Shown one piece after another: positions 18,602-27,487 of a stretch of DNA of 34,721 bases. The stretch comes from Deltaproteobacteria bacterium (GTDB lineage Bacteria; Myxococcota_A; Polyangia; Polyangiales; JADJMO01). The first letter of the stretch is position 1; every line of letters begins with the position of its first letter. The notes under the pieces were generated by a model that did no database searches, was not told the origin of the DNA, and saw nothing but the letters and a program-made list of their open reading frames with translations. The stretch spans positions 1 through 34,721 of the forward strand of contig JALHOE010000083.1 in assembly GCA_022843175.1 (NCBI GenBank), written 5' to 3'. The translations under genes were made by a program, and so were the position numbers.

Positions 18602-19710
18602 GCTGGGTGCTCGCAGGGGTTTGCCTGGCGATCGCGCTCCTGCTCGCGATCGATCGTCGCCGTCTGCGCGCCGAGGCCGCGCGCACGAGCGACGGACGCG
18701 ACGTCCTCGTTCGCACCATCGTCGACGCGGCGCCGATGGCGATCGTGTTGTTCAGCGACGGCGGCCGCATCCTCGTCGCCAACGCCGCCGCGCGCGACCT
18801 GTTCTTCGAGGGCAAGTCGTCCGACGGCGCGAACTTCCTCTCGCTCCTCCCCACCGCGCCCGATCCGCTCGCCAAGGCCATCATCGGCGACCGGGACGAG
18901 CTGTTCACCGTGGAGCAGGACGGCGAGCGCGAGACCTATCACCTCGCCAAGCGCGTCCTCGACATCGGCGGCGCCCCGCACACGCTGCTCATGGTCAAGC
19001 ACCTCACCGGCGAGCTCACCCGCCAGGAAATCGAGGTGTGGAAGAAGCTCTTTCGCGTGATCTCCCACGAGCTCAACAACTCGCTCGCGCCGATCACCTC
19101 GCTCGCGCACTCCGGCCGCAAGCTCGCGAGCAGCGGCAACCTCGCCGCGCTCGATCGCGTGTTCGACACGATCGGCGAGCGCGCCGAGCACCTCAAGACG
19201 TTCCTCGACGGCTACGCGAAGTTCGCGCGCATCCCGGCCCCGCGCCCGGCCCGGGTGGAGTGGAGCCAGTTCCTCGCCGGGATCTCCGCGCTCCACCCGC
19301 GGGCGAAGATCTCCGAGCCGCCCGCGGAGCCCGGCTACTTCGACGTCGCGCAGGTGCAGCAGGTGCTCATCAACCTGCTCAAGAACGCCGAGGAGTCCGG
19401 GGGCCCGCCCGAGGACGTCACGGTAGAGGTGACGACCCAGCCCGACGGCGCGGCGCGCGTCGTCGTGGCAGACCGCGGTCGCGGCATGAGCAAAGAGGTG
19501 CTCGAGCACGCGCTCCTGCCGTTCTACTCCACCAAGGAGAAGGGCTCCGGCCTCGGCCTCGCGCTCTGTCGCGAGATCATCGAGGCGCACGGCGGAAGGA
19601 TTCGCCTCAAGAGCCGCGAGGGCGGCGGCACCGAGGTGTCCTTCCGGCTGCCCGGCGCGGCCGCGCGCGGCATGGCTCCGCGCGCGCTGCTCACCCTCAC
19701 GAGGGCGTGA
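18598..19710 (+). CDS. PAS-domain sensor histidine kinase (NtrY/NtrB-like)
   Basis: A 370-residue kinase with one N-terminal membrane segment (about 3-17). A PAS domain (about 36-130) is followed by a dimerisation/phosphoacceptor domain with His157 in VISHELNNSLAP and a HATPase domain: N box NLLKNAEES (259-267), G1 DRGRGM, F box PFYSTK and G2 GSGLGL (316-321). The HELNNSLAPI pattern is typical of NtrY/NtrB-like kinases that pair with NtrC-type regulators. It overlaps the regulator gene by ATGA (18598-18601), so it is the cognate partner. There is no large periplasmic domain, so the signal is probably cytoplasmic or membrane-near, read by the PAS domain. The stop overlaps the next kinase start. 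Confidence 0.94.
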
Positions 19711-21287
19711 TGGCGCCGTCGTCGCCGATCCCGACCGACACCGCCGCCGCCCGCGCCTTCTACCAGGAGCGCCTCGCCCTGTTCGCCAAGAACATGGCGC
19801 TCATCTACTTGATCACGTTCTGCGCGCTCAACTTGCTGCCGGCGCTGTATGGCTCGCCGCCGAGCTGGTTCTGGCTGCTCGGCTCGGTCACCAATCGCCT
19901 CCACCTCCTCGCCATCGCGATCCTCGCGGCGACGTGGTGGGTCGCGAGTCGCGGTGAGCGGACGCAGCCGCAGCTGACCGCGCTCGACCTCGCGAGCGCG
20001 CTCACGACGAGCACGGCGATCGCGTTCGTCGCGCCGGCGTTGCGGATGGCGACGAACGGTCGTCCCGAGCCCGTGCTGGTCCTGGCGATCTTCTGCTTCC
20101 ATACGCTTCGCGCCGTGTTCATTCCCTCGACGGTGCGCATGACCGCGGTGGTGGCGGTCGCCTCGTCGTTGCCGATGATCCTCGTGTCCGCGCTGCCCGC
20201 GGCGACCAACATCAACCGGGTGTCCGGCGCGACGGGGGCGTTCGTGTGGCTCGGCGTCATGACGATCATCTGCGTCCTCACCACGAGGGTGATCTACGGG
20301 CTGCGCGAGGAGGTGCGTGAAGCGCGGACGCTCGGGCAATACACGCTCGAGGAGGAGATCGGGGCCGGCGGCATGGGCGCGGTCTATCGCGCGCGTCACG
20401 CGATGCTGCGCCGGCCGACCGCGATCAAGTTGCTCCACCCCGATCAAGCGGGCGCGCAGAGCCTCGCGCGGTTCGAGCGCGAGGTGCGCATGACGAGTCG
20501 GCTGACCCACCCGAACACGGTCGCGATCTTCGACTACGGCCGCACGCCCGACGGGGTCTTCTACTACGCGATGGAGCTGCTCGACGGGCTCGACCTGCAA
20601 CGAATCGTCGAGCTCGACGGCCCGCAGGCCCCGTCGCGGGCGGTGCACATCCTCGTGCAGGTCTGCGGCGCGCTCGCCGAGGCGCACGCCATCGGCCTCG
20701 TGCATCGGGACATCAAGCCGGCGAACATCATCCTCTGCGAACGCGGCGGAGTGGCCGACGTCGCCAAGGTGGTCGACTTCGGCTTGGTGAAGCAGCTCGA
20801 GACCGTCTCCACCAGCGCCGACCAGACCGGCATCGGTGCGATCCTCGGGACGCCGCTCTACATGTCGCCAGAGGCGATCATGCACCCGGACACGGTCGAC
20901 GCTCGGAGCGACGTCTACGCCCTCGGCTGCGTTGGCTACTTCCTCCTCACGGGGACGCCAGTGTTCGACGGCGGTACCGTGATTGAGGTGTGTAGCAAGC
21001 ATATTCACGGCGAGCCCGAGCCGCCGTCCACGCGCCTCGGTCGCGCCCTGCCGGCCGCGCTCGAGGCCGCGATCTTGTCCGCGCTCGCCAAACGCCCCGA
21101 GGACCGTCCGGCCAACGTGCGTGCCCTGAGGGACGCGCTCGTGGCGAGCGGCGTGCCGGCCTGGGCCGAGGACGACGCGCGCGCGTGGTGGGAGCGCGCG
21201 CGAGCGATGAAGCGCACTGCACGTCTCAAGCGCAAAGGAGCGCACTCGATGGCGGTCGACCTCCGGGACCAGGGCCGACAAGCCTGA
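19710..21287 (+). CDS. membrane-anchored Ser/Thr protein kinase coupled to two-component system
   Basis: A 525-residue kinase. An N-terminal domain of about six membrane segments (25-200) resembles that of the kinase at 1534-3141, including the RAFYQERLALF lead and a shared V-F-I-P-S-T-V-R segment. The kinase domain starts at about 211: glycine loop IGAGGMGAV (217-225), Lys240, HRD (332-334), DFG (from 356) and SPEAI. ATG at 19710 shares its A with the TGA of the histidine kinase; GTG three bases earlier also fits. Such tight coupling to a regulator/sensor pair suggests the three respond to one signal, perhaps with the Ser/Thr kinase modifying the two-component proteins. That link is inferred from gene order only. 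Confidence 0.93.
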   Translation: MAPSSPIPTDTAAARAFYQERLALFAKNMALIYLITFCALNLLPALYGSPPSWFWLLGSVTNRLHLLAIAILAATWWVASRGERTQPQLTALDLASALTTSTAIAFVAPALRMATNGRPEPVLVLAIFCFHTLRAVFIPSTVRMTAVVAVASSLPMILVSALPAATNINRVSGATGAFVWLGVMTIICVLTTRVIYGLREEVREARTLGQYTLEEEIGAGGMGAVYRARHAMLRRPTAIKLLHPDQAGAQSLARFEREVRMTSRLTHPNTVAIFDYGRTPDGVFYYAMELLDGLDLQRIVELDGPQAPSRAVHILVQVCGALAEAHAIGLVHRDIKPANIILCERGGVADVAKVVDFGLVKQLETVSTSADQTGIGAILGTPLYMSPEAIMHPDTVDARSDVYALGCVGYFLLTGTPVFDGGTVIEVCSKHIHGEPEPPSTRLGRALPAALEAAILSALAKRPEDRPANVRALRDALVASGVPAWAEDDARAWWERARAMKRTARLKRKGAHSMAVDLRDQGRQA

Positions 21288-21320
21288 TCCCCCCGATAGC
21301 TTCCCAAAAGGATCGACGCG

Positions 21321-21965
21321 GTGGAAAACGCCATCGCGGCCGGAAGTCGGCCGGCGCGAGTTTGCCCGCATGACGCGCGGCGGCTAGCTCCACTGCCCGT
21401 GCGCACGACCGACTACGCCCCGCGGATCACCTACGTCGACGACGACGCGGCCACCCTGCCGCGCCGCGCGCTGACCGCCGCCCGCGCGCGCGAGCTCCTC
21501 GCCGAGGAGGATCCGACCCTGAAGGTGCCGGCCCTGTCGCGACGGACCACCACGCTCAACCCCGTGATGGCGGACGCGACACTCGAGCGCTTCCTCGCCT
21601 CGCCCACGGTCGACGACAGCGACGAGCTCTCGGTGATGTCCACCACGAGCCTGCGCGTGCGCCGGGTCGCCCGCTTCGCGGTGGCGGGCATCGTCGCGGC
21701 CTCTGCCGCGCTCCTCGCGAACGGCAACTACACCCGCGCGCAGTCGTTCACGCTCGGGATGGACCGACCGGGCGCGCCGGAGGCCGACGGTGTGCTCGTC
21801 GGGCCGGAGAGCCGCTCGGGCGAGACGATCTTCGTCGACGACCGCGCGGTCGGGACCGTGCCGGCGCCGGTCACCGTCGCCTGCGGCGTGCGCACCGTCC
21901 GCATCGGCAGGGCCGGCAGCGTCCGCGCGATCGACGTGCCGTGTGGCGGGCGCGTCACGCTGTAG
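21321..21965 (+). CDS. single-pass membrane protein with PEGA-like C-terminal domain
   Basis: This encodes 214 residues. A charged cytoplasmic N-terminal part of about 110 residues has many Thr, Asp and Arg. One membrane segment follows at about 115-135 (VAGIVAASAALLANG), then an external domain ending GETIFVDDRAVGTVPAPVTVACGVRTVRIG. That end resembles a PEGA beta-sandwich repeat (small domain found beside Pkn2-type kinases). The GTG at 21321 has AAGGA eight bases upstream; a GTG at 21399 is the alternative. The Thr-rich cytoplasmic part (ALSRRTTTLNP, STTSLRVRR) could be a phosphorylation target of the kinase upstream; this is speculation. The 3' end overlaps the convergent EamA gene by 11 bp. 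Confidence 0.75.
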   Translation: MENAIAAGSRPARVCPHDARRLAPLPVRTTDYAPRITYVDDDAATLPRRALTAARARELLAEEDPTLKVPALSRRTTTLNPVMADATLERFLASPTVDDSDELSVMSTTSLRVRRVARFAVAGIVAASAALLANGNYTRAQSFTLGMDRPGAPEADGVLVGPESRSGETIFVDDRAVGTVPAPVTVACGVRTVRIGRAGSVRAIDVPCGGRVTL

Positions 21966-22884
21966 TGCGCGAGATGAGCGCGACGCCGAGGAGCGAGACC
22001 GCGGCGGCGCCGATCGTGAGCGCGCCGACCGGCTCTCCGCCGAGGTACGCGCCGAGCGCCAGGGCGACGATCGGGTTCACGTAGGCGTAGCTCGTGGCCA
22101 GCGCGGGCCGCACGTTGCGGAGCAGCCAGTTGTAGGCGGTGAACGCCACGAGCGAGCCGAACACGGTGAGGTACGCGACCGCGACCAGGGACCGCGCGGA
22201 CGGCATGTGCGGCAGGCGCTCGCCGGTGGCCGCGGCGAGGACGAGCATCGCCGCGCCGCCCATGATCATCTGGGTGGCGGTGGCCATCACGCCCTCGGGC
22301 AGCGGCAGGCGCTTCATCCACACCGAGCCGAATGCCCACGCGATCGGCGCGGCGAGCAGGACGAGCGCGGCGCCGTTGAGGGTGAGCGCGCCGCCGAGCT
22401 TCAGCATCACGACGCCCGCGAACCCGAGGAGCAGGCCGATCCACTCGCGGCCCGTCGAACGGAGCCCGGACGCGCGCGCGAAGACGGCAGCCCAGATCGG
22501 CATCGACGCCACGACGACCGCGGAGGTCGAGGAGCTCACGTGCCCCTTCTGCGCGATCGCGACCGCGCCGTTGCCGACGACGAGGAGGAGTAGACCGATC
22601 TTCAGCGACGCGCCCCACTGCTCCCTCGTCGGCGGAGCGTGTCCGCGCCGCCGGAGCCACGCGTAGAGGAGGGCGCCCGCGAGCACGAACCGCGGGCCGG
22701 CCATGAGGAACGGCGGCAGGGACTCGAGCGCGACCTTCATCGCGTAGTAGGTCGAGCCCCAGATGACGTAGAGCGCGAGCAACGCGGCCACGACGACGAG
22801 ACGCCGATCGGCAGACACCTCGCCCTCGATGGCGCGTTCCGCGGTGCGCGTCGACAAGGGGACGGGTTGAAGCTTGGTGAACAT
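21955..22884 (-). CDS. EamA/DMT-family exporter (YedA-like)
   Basis: This 309-residue protein has ten hydrophobic segments in two EamA repeats. It begins ALYVIWGSTYYAMKVALESLPPFLMAGPRF, the signature of the YedA/RhaT-like branch of drug/metabolite exporters. Second-repeat motifs include VFGSLVAFTAYNWLLRNVRPALATSYAYVNPIVALALG. It probably exports an amino acid or small metabolite across the inner membrane. The ATG at 22884 is chosen over an earlier one at 22971, because the latter falls inside the inverted repeats shared with the divergent regulator; GTG before SADRRLVVV is a third possibility. Divergence from a MocR-type regulator is a common arrangement and implies control by that protein. 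Confidence 0.9.
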   Translation of the reverse strand: MFTKLQPVPLSTRTAERAIEGEVSADRRLVVVAALLALYVIWGSTYYAMKVALESLPPFLMAGPRFVLAGALLYAWLRRRGHAPPTREQWGASLKIGLLLLVVGNGAVAIAQKGHVSSSTSAVVVASMPIWAAVFARASGLRSTGREWIGLLLGFAGVVMLKLGGALTLNGAALVLLAAPIAWAFGSVWMKRLPLPEGVMATATQMIMGGAAMLVLAAATGERLPHMPSARSLVAVAYLTVFGSLVAFTAYNWLLRNVRPALATSYAYVNPIVALALGAYLGGEPVGALTIGAAAVSLLGVALISRTTA

Positions 22885-22923
22885 GGCGTGGGAGGTTGGG
22901 GCTTGGTCGGTCACCAGAACAGA

Positions 22924-22974
22924 TGCAGGCCCCGAACGGCTGCACCGATACAGTGCATTCCCGGCGGGCACTGT
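22924..22974. promoter_or_regulatory. two inverted repeats between EamA and MocR genes
   Basis: ACAGTGC-N11-GCACTGT (22950-22974) is a perfect 7-bp inverted repeat. Next to it TGCAG-N11-CTGCA (22924-22944) is a 5-bp inverted repeat with the same spacer; the centres are 28 bp apart. A further 12-bp palindrome GTGGCGCGCCAC lies at 22982-22993. These are good candidate binding sites for the MocR-type regulator. A -10-like TACACT at 23025-23030 would put transcription start near the GTG at 23037, giving a leaderless or nearly leaderless regulator mRNA. Confidence 0.5.
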
Positions 22975-23036
22975 GTTGGCGGTGGCGCGCCACGACTGTA
23001 CTGGTTCGATGGAATCGCGGCCGCTACACTTTGCCC

Positions 23037-24494
23037 GTGACCACCGAGCTCCTCTACGAGCGCGTCGCCGACCGGGTGGCGGATCTCATCGCCCGCGGCG
23101 TGCTCCGTCCGGGCGACCGCGTGCCGAGCGTGCGAAGGCTGAGCCGGCAGGAACGCGTGAGCGTGGCCACCGTAGTCCAGGCCTATCAGCAGCTCGAGGT
23201 GCGCGGGCTGGTCGAGGCGCGGCCGCAGTCCGGGCACTACGTCCGAGCGCGGTCGCGCGCTCCGATCGCGGAGCCTCGCCCCGCACGGCCGTCGACCACG
23301 CCCACCAAGCCGAGCACCGGCAACCTCATCAAGAAGGTATACGGCGCGATCCGCGATCCGCGGACGGTCGACCTCGGCGCGGCGGTCCCGAGCGCGGAGC
23401 TCCTGCCGACCGAGAAGCTGCAGCGCATCCTCGGCTCGATGGCGCGCGAGGTCGGCGGCGTCGGGGTGTCCTACGATCCGCCCCCCGGCTGTCCGGCGCT
23501 GCGGCGGCAGATCGCGCGTCGGGCGGTCGACGCCGGCTGCGCGATCCCCGCCGACGAGATCGTCACCACCGTCGGCGCGATGGAGGCGCTCCACCTCGCG
23601 CTCCGGGCGACGACCAAGCCCGGCGACACGATCGCGCTCGAGAGCCCCTGCTACTACGGGCTCCTGCAGCTGGTCGAGTCGCTCGGCATCCGCGCCCTCG
23701 AGATCCCCGGCCACCCGCGCACCGGGATGGACCTCGACGCGCTCGAGGTCGCGCTCGATTCACAGCGGATCTCCGCCGTCCTCTCCATCCCGAGCTTCGC
23801 CAACCCGCTCGGCAGCCGCATGCCCGACGAGGCCAAGAAGCGCATGGTCGCGCTGCTCGCGGCGCGCGAGGTGCCGCTGATCGAGGACGACATCTACGGC
23901 GACGTCCCGTTCCCCGGCACCGCGCCGCCCGGCGAGGAGGACCGGCCGAAGCCCGCCAAGTCGTGGGACCGCGACGGGGGTGTCATCCTGTGCTCGTCGT
24001 ATTCGAAGACCATCGCGCCGGGGTATCGCGTCGGGTACGTCGCGGGCGGCCGCTATCGCGATCGCATCGAGGCGCTGAAGTTCGCGCACACGATCTCCAC
24101 GCCCACGCTGCCCCAGCTCGCCATCGCCGAGTTCATCGAGGGCGGCGGCTACGATCACCACCTGCGCACCCTGCGCCGGCGGCTCGCCTCGCAGGTGGCG
24201 CACATGCGGGAGGCGATCGCGGCGTTCTTCCCCGAGGGCACGCGCGTCAGCGCGCCGACCGGTGGCTTCGTGCTGTGGGTCGAGCTGCCGGGCAACGCTT
24301 CCTCGATCGAGCTCCACGGCCGCGCGCTCGCGGAGGGCGTGAGCATCGCGCCGGGCCCCATCTTCAGCGCGAAGCCGCGGTTCTCCAGCTATCTCCGGAT
24401 CAGCTGCGGGTTGCCCTGGAGCACGGCGATCGAGCAGGCGCTCGCCACGCTCGGCCGGATTGCCTGCTCGCTCGCCGGCCGTCCGCCTGCGTAG
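23037..24494 (+). CDS. MocR/PdxR-type regulator: GntR HTH fused to PLP aminotransferase fold
   Basis: This is a 485-residue fusion. An N-terminal GntR winged helix (about 1-75; DLIARGVLRPGDRVPSVRRLSRQ, SVATVVQAYQQLEVRGLVEARPQSGHYV) joins a fold-type I aminotransferase domain (about 110-480). The PLP lysine is Lys324 in SYSKTIAPGYRVGYV. Such proteins use PLP or an amino-acid adduct as effector and usually do not act as enzymes. The GTG at 23037 gives VTTELLYERVADRV, the usual beginning of the family; there is no Shine-Dalgarno, consistent with a leaderless transcript. It is divergent from the EamA exporter, its probable target. The exact ligand is unknown. Confidence 0.92.
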   Translation: MTTELLYERVADRVADLIARGVLRPGDRVPSVRRLSRQERVSVATVVQAYQQLEVRGLVEARPQSGHYVRARSRAPIAEPRPARPSTTPTKPSTGNLIKKVYGAIRDPRTVDLGAAVPSAELLPTEKLQRILGSMAREVGGVGVSYDPPPGCPALRRQIARRAVDAGCAIPADEIVTTVGAMEALHLALRATTKPGDTIALESPCYYGLLQLVESLGIRALEIPGHPRTGMDLDALEVALDSQRISAVLSIPSFANPLGSRMPDEAKKRMVALLAAREVPLIEDDIYGDVPFPGTAPPGEEDRPKPAKSWDRDGGVILCSSYSKTIAPGYRVGYVAGGRYRDRIEALKFAHTISTPTLPQLAIAEFIEGGGYDHHLRTLRRRLASQVAHMREAIAAFFPEGTRVSAPTGGFVLWVELPGNASSIELHGRALAEGVSIAPGPIFSAKPRFSSYLRISCGLPWSTAIEQALATLGRIACSLAGRPPA

Positions 24495-24548
24495 CGGCTT
24501 ACGCATTGGTTGCCGCGGCCGCGCGATGGTACGCGTGAGCGACGGGGC

Positions 24549-25502
24549 ATGCTGCCGTTCGAGCAACCGATCGCCGAGCTCACCCAGCGCGTGCGCGACC
24601 TTCGCGCGCTCGCCCATGGCGACGCGCGCTACGCCACCGAGCTCCGCCGGCTCGAGGACAAGGTCGCAGCGCTCGCGCGTGAGCTGTTCCGCGATTTGAC
24701 GCCGTGGCAGCGCGTGCAGCTGTCGCGTCACCCGCGCCGGCCGCAGTTCGCCGACTACCTCGAGCGCATCTTCGACGACTTCATCGAGCTGCACGGCGAC
24801 CGCACGTTCGGCGACGACGCCGCGATCGTGGCGGGGCTCGCGCGCTACCCCCGCGGCCCGACGGGGCGGCCGGTGGTGGTCATCGGCCACCAAAAGGGCC
24901 GTGGGACCAAGGACGCGCTCAAGCGCAACTTCGGCATGCCCAACCCCGAGGGCTACCGCAAGGCACGCCGCCTCATGGAGCTCGCCGATCGCTTCGGCCG
25001 GCCGGTCATCACCTTCATCGACACCATGGGCGCCTATCCCGGCCTCGGCGCCGAGGAGCGCGGGCAGAGCGAGGCGATCGGGCAGTGTCTCTACACGCTG
25101 TCGCGTCTGCGGGTGCCGGTGGTCGCGTGCATCGTCGGCGAGGGCGGGTCGGGCGGCGCGCTCGCACTCGGCGTCGCCAACCGCGTGCTCGCGCTCGAGC
25201 ACATCTGGTACTCGGTGATCTCGCCCGAGGCGTGCGCGTCGATTCTGTGGAAGGACGGCACCAAGGGCGAGCGCGCGGCCGAGGTCCTCAAACCCACCGC
25301 GCAGATGGCCCTCGAGCTCGGGGTCGTCGACCAGATCATCGACGAGCCGCCCGGCGGAGCGCACCAGGACTGGGACGGCGCGGCCCGTCGGGTCGACTCC
25401 GCGCTGCGCGAGGCGCTCGCCTCGCTCGACGGCCTCGACGAGGACGAGCTGGTCGAGGACCGCTACCGCCGCTTCCGTAGTCTCGGCGCCGTGCGCGCCT
25501 GA
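24549..25502 (+). CDS. accA: acetyl-CoA carboxylase carboxyltransferase subunit alpha
   Basis: A 317-residue protein of normal AccA length. It contains LPFEQPIAELTQRV at the N-terminus, the coiled start of AccA. The crotonase-like core follows: HPRRPQFADYLERIFDDFIELHGDR, GHQKGRGTKDALKRNFGMPNPEGYRKARRLMELADRF, FIDTMGAYPGLGAEERGQSEAI, GEGGSGGALALGVAN and YSVISPEACASILWKD, all characteristic. With AccD it transfers carboxyl from carboxybiotin to acetyl-CoA, giving malonyl-CoA for fatty-acid synthesis in the cytoplasm. The ATG at 24549 gives the canonical N-terminus. accD is not nearby. It is the only clear core-metabolism gene in the window. Confidence 0.97.
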   Translation: MLPFEQPIAELTQRVRDLRALAHGDARYATELRRLEDKVAALARELFRDLTPWQRVQLSRHPRRPQFADYLERIFDDFIELHGDRTFGDDAAIVAGLARYPRGPTGRPVVVIGHQKGRGTKDALKRNFGMPNPEGYRKARRLMELADRFGRPVITFIDTMGAYPGLGAEERGQSEAIGQCLYTLSRLRVPVVACIVGEGGSGGALALGVANRVLALEHIWYSVISPEACASILWKDGTKGERAAEVLKPTAQMALELGVVDQIIDEPPGGAHQDWDGAARRVDSALREALASLDGLDEDELVEDRYRRFRSLGAVRA

Positions 25503-25541
25503 ACGCGCGAGATGTACGGGCGTGATGTAGTCTCCGGGGCC

Positions 25542-25991
25542 ATGAAATGCCCCCGCGACGGCGCAGCGCTCGCCACCAGCATCTACGAAGCGAAGATCGA
25601 GATCGACACCTGCGGTAAGTGCGGCGGGGTCTGGCTCGACGCCGGTGAGCTCGAGAGGATCCAGGAGACCGTCGAGCGCGACTACCGCGCGGCCCACCGC
25701 ACGGACGACGTCGCGGAGGCGATCGAGGCGGCCAAGCAGTCCCAGCGCGGCGAGATCGCGTGCCCGAAGTGCAACGGCGCGATGACCGCGCGTCGGTACG
25801 GCATGGGCTCGGCGATCGTGATCGACGTCTGCGACGCCGGCTGCGGCACGTGGCTCGACAAGGGCGAGCTCGAGGCGCTCGAGAAATTCTTCGAGGAGAG
25901 CCAGAGCGACACCGAAATCCCGGTCCATTGGCGGCTCTGGGCGTCGGTGGTTTCGGTGTTCAAGCGGAAGCCGCCGCATCACCACGCTTGA
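25542..25991 (+). CDS. double zinc-ribbon (zf-TFIIB type) protein
   Basis: A 149-residue soluble protein with two related zinc-ribbon modules. The first is MKCPRDG...DTCGKCGGVWLDAGELE (Cys3, Cys24, Cys27 region); the second is IACPKCNG...DVCDAGCGTWLDKGELE. The GTWLDKGELE ending is the signature of the zf-TFIIB family. Such proteins are widespread and of unknown role. The ATG at 25542 is chosen because it starts directly at the first CP motif; an ATG ten codons upstream is weaker. The last residues form an unusual basic/His tail (KRKPPHHHA). It follows accA by 39 bp and may share its transcript. Confidence 0.85.
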   Translation: MKCPRDGAALATSIYEAKIEIDTCGKCGGVWLDAGELERIQETVERDYRAAHRTDDVAEAIEAAKQSQRGEIACPKCNGAMTARRYGMGSAIVIDVCDAGCGTWLDKGELEALEKFFEESQSDTEIPVHWRLWASVVSVFKRKPPHHHA

Positions 25992-26015
25992 CTCTCGTTT
26001 GCCTGCTGGTAGAAG
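25988..26015 (+). promoter_or_regulatory. candidate sigma-70-type promoter
   Basis: TTGACT (25988-25993) and TAGAAG (26010-26015) with a 16-bp spacer, about 60 bp before the lipoprotein ATG at 26076. The -35 box matches five of six consensus bases and the -10 box four of six. It overlaps the stop codon region of the zinc-ribbon gene. Confidence 0.4.
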
Positions 26016-26075
26016 GCTCTCCCACACTCGCCCACACGGGCCCCGGGCCACGTTTCCTAGGGAGATCGCTTCACC

Positions 26076-27017
26076 ATGTCGCTTCGCTCGCTCTTCGCCG
26101 TCCTCGCTATTGGCACCCTCGCCGGCTGCGCGATCAACGCCGACCGCCCCGACTCGGAGGGCGACGTCGACGGCGACGAGGCCGCGGCCAGCAAGAACCC
26201 GGCGTACACGTTCTACCGAGTCCGTCGCGACTTCCGGAAGTGCATGTACCCGATGTGCGGCGGCGTCTTCTACCGCCAGGTCAACCTCGCGAAGACCAAC
26301 TGCGTCGGCGGCGGAAGCGCCGAGTGGTGCTACGCGGCCGAGTGGGACTTCAGCGCGGCCAAGGCGCCGGAGCTCGAGAACGCCGCGCTCTCCGACACCG
26401 CGATCGTGCGCGCGACCATCGGCAAGAAGACGATCAACGAGGGGCGCTGGGCGACGTTCAACGCCTACGAGGGCTGGAAGTCGATCACCCCGGTCTCCCC
26501 GGTCGAGACCTACGGCACCGACCCGCGCTTCTACCTCACCAGGGACAACGGCATTCGCTGCTTCACGACGCCGTGCTTCTCGACCGACGCGGCCCGCCTC
26601 AACACCTCGTTCAAGACGACGCTGAGCGGCGTCGATCTCTCGGGCATCAAGGACGCCTCGGCCGACCAGCTCGACGCGGTGAGCGGGATCATGGTCAACA
26701 CCGGCGTCGTGCTGTTCGGCTCGATCGCCGGCGGCACCATGAAGGCCAGCGCCGCGTACCTCAAGGTGTCGGCCGAGCCGAACTACTGCACCGACGACTC
26801 GCAGTGCACGCTGTCGAGGTACACGCAGCCCGTGGCCTCCAAGTCCGACTGCTACTGCCCGTTCTGCCCGCAGCCGGTCACCACGGCCAACGCGTCGTCC
26901 TACCAGGCCGGCTTCTCGAAGTACTGCTCCACCAAGGAGTGCCCGCTCGCGAAGTGCGCGGCGCCGCCGCCCGTCGCCTGCGTCGACAACGTCTGCCGCT
27001 ACGCGCCCGAGTTCTAG
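26076..27017 (+). CDS. cysteine-rich lipoprotein (DUF6748-like)
   Basis: A 313-residue secreted lipoprotein with signal MSLRSLFAVLAIGTLAGC (lipobox LAGC, Cys18). The body contains YTFYRVRRDFRKCMYPMCGGVFYRQVN, which I associate from memory with the DUF6748 domain of myxobacterial lipoproteins; this is unverified. The C-terminal quarter has many cysteines arranged as short C-x(2-6)-C pairs (YCTDDSQC, DCYCPFCP, YCSTKECPLAKC, CVDNVC), resembling disulphide-rich Kazal/EGF-like extracellular modules. The ATG at 26076 has GGGAG about 11 bases upstream and a promoter-like pair before it. It converges with the next gene, stops 4 bp apart. It is probably displayed on the outer membrane; function unknown. 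Confidence 0.82.
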   Translation: MSLRSLFAVLAIGTLAGCAINADRPDSEGDVDGDEAAASKNPAYTFYRVRRDFRKCMYPMCGGVFYRQVNLAKTNCVGGGSAEWCYAAEWDFSAAKAPELENAALSDTAIVRATIGKKTINEGRWATFNAYEGWKSITPVSPVETYGTDPRFYLTRDNGIRCFTTPCFSTDAARLNTSFKTTLSGVDLSGIKDASADQLDAVSGIMVNTGVVLFGSIAGGTMKASAAYLKVSAEPNYCTDDSQCTLSRYTQPVASKSDCYCPFCPQPVTTANASSYQAGFSKYCSTKECPLAKCAAPPPVACVDNVCRYAPEF

Positions 27018-27021
27018 TCGC

Positions 27022-27429
27022 TCAGTTCTTCTTGGCGGCGTCGGCGCAGCGCTCGCGGGCGCGGCGGAGCGCGTTGGCGAGCGTCGGCACACGGTCGGCG
27101 CTCGCGAGCTGACCGTCGAGCTCCTGGACGCACCCCGCCGGGTCGCCGAGACGGACGAGGCCGTCGGCCGCGTCGTCGACCGGGGCCTCGGCGTCGGTCG
27201 CCAGGCGGATCACTGCGCGGAACTCGCGCGCCGCCATCGCGGCGCGTCCCGCGGTCTCGAGGCTCTTCGCCCAGCGAATGCGGAGGCGTGGGTTTGCCGG
27301 ATCGCGCGCGACCTCAGCCGCGCAGTCGTCGACCGAGCTGCACGACGACTGGACCGGAGCCTCAGCCGGCCGAGACGCGGACCCACACGCGACGAGCACG
27401 ACGGAGACGACAGCCACTAAAAACCGCAT
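27022..27429 (-). CDS. small lipoprotein with TPR-like helices
   Basis: A 135-residue predicted lipoprotein. The signal MRFLVAVVSVVLVAC has its lipid-anchored Cys at 15 (LVAC). The rest is helical, Ala/Arg-rich, with a Cys pair (SSCSSVDDC) and the pattern ARDPANPRLRIRWAKSLETAGRAAMAAREFRAVIRL, reminiscent of a single TPR-like unit. A later Cys pair (GCVQEL, ERCADAA) may be oxidised. The ATG at 27429 is chosen since the longer frame upstream has no signal sequence. It is divergent from the small membrane protein at 27488 with 58 bp between them. Function unknown. Confidence 0.7.
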   Translation of the reverse strand: MRFLVAVVSVVLVACGSASRPAEAPVQSSCSSVDDCAAEVARDPANPRLRIRWAKSLETAGRAAMAAREFRAVIRLATDAEAPVDDAADGLVRLGDPAGCVQELDGQLASADRVPTLANALRRARERCADAAKKN

Positions 27430-27487
27430 GCTTCGTTGGTAGCGCGCGGATCGCCGCTCGTTCACCGCCGTGGTACTCAACCATGGC

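Noticed and set aside
22885-22971. Upstream ATG (22971) for the EamA exporter
   Set aside because: It lies inside the inverted repeats of the divergent control region, and the added 29 residues do not resemble the family.
23760-27092. 1110-codon minus-strand open frame
   Set aside because: It covers four well-supported plus-strand genes including accA and is low-complexity Arg/Glu/Val sequence.
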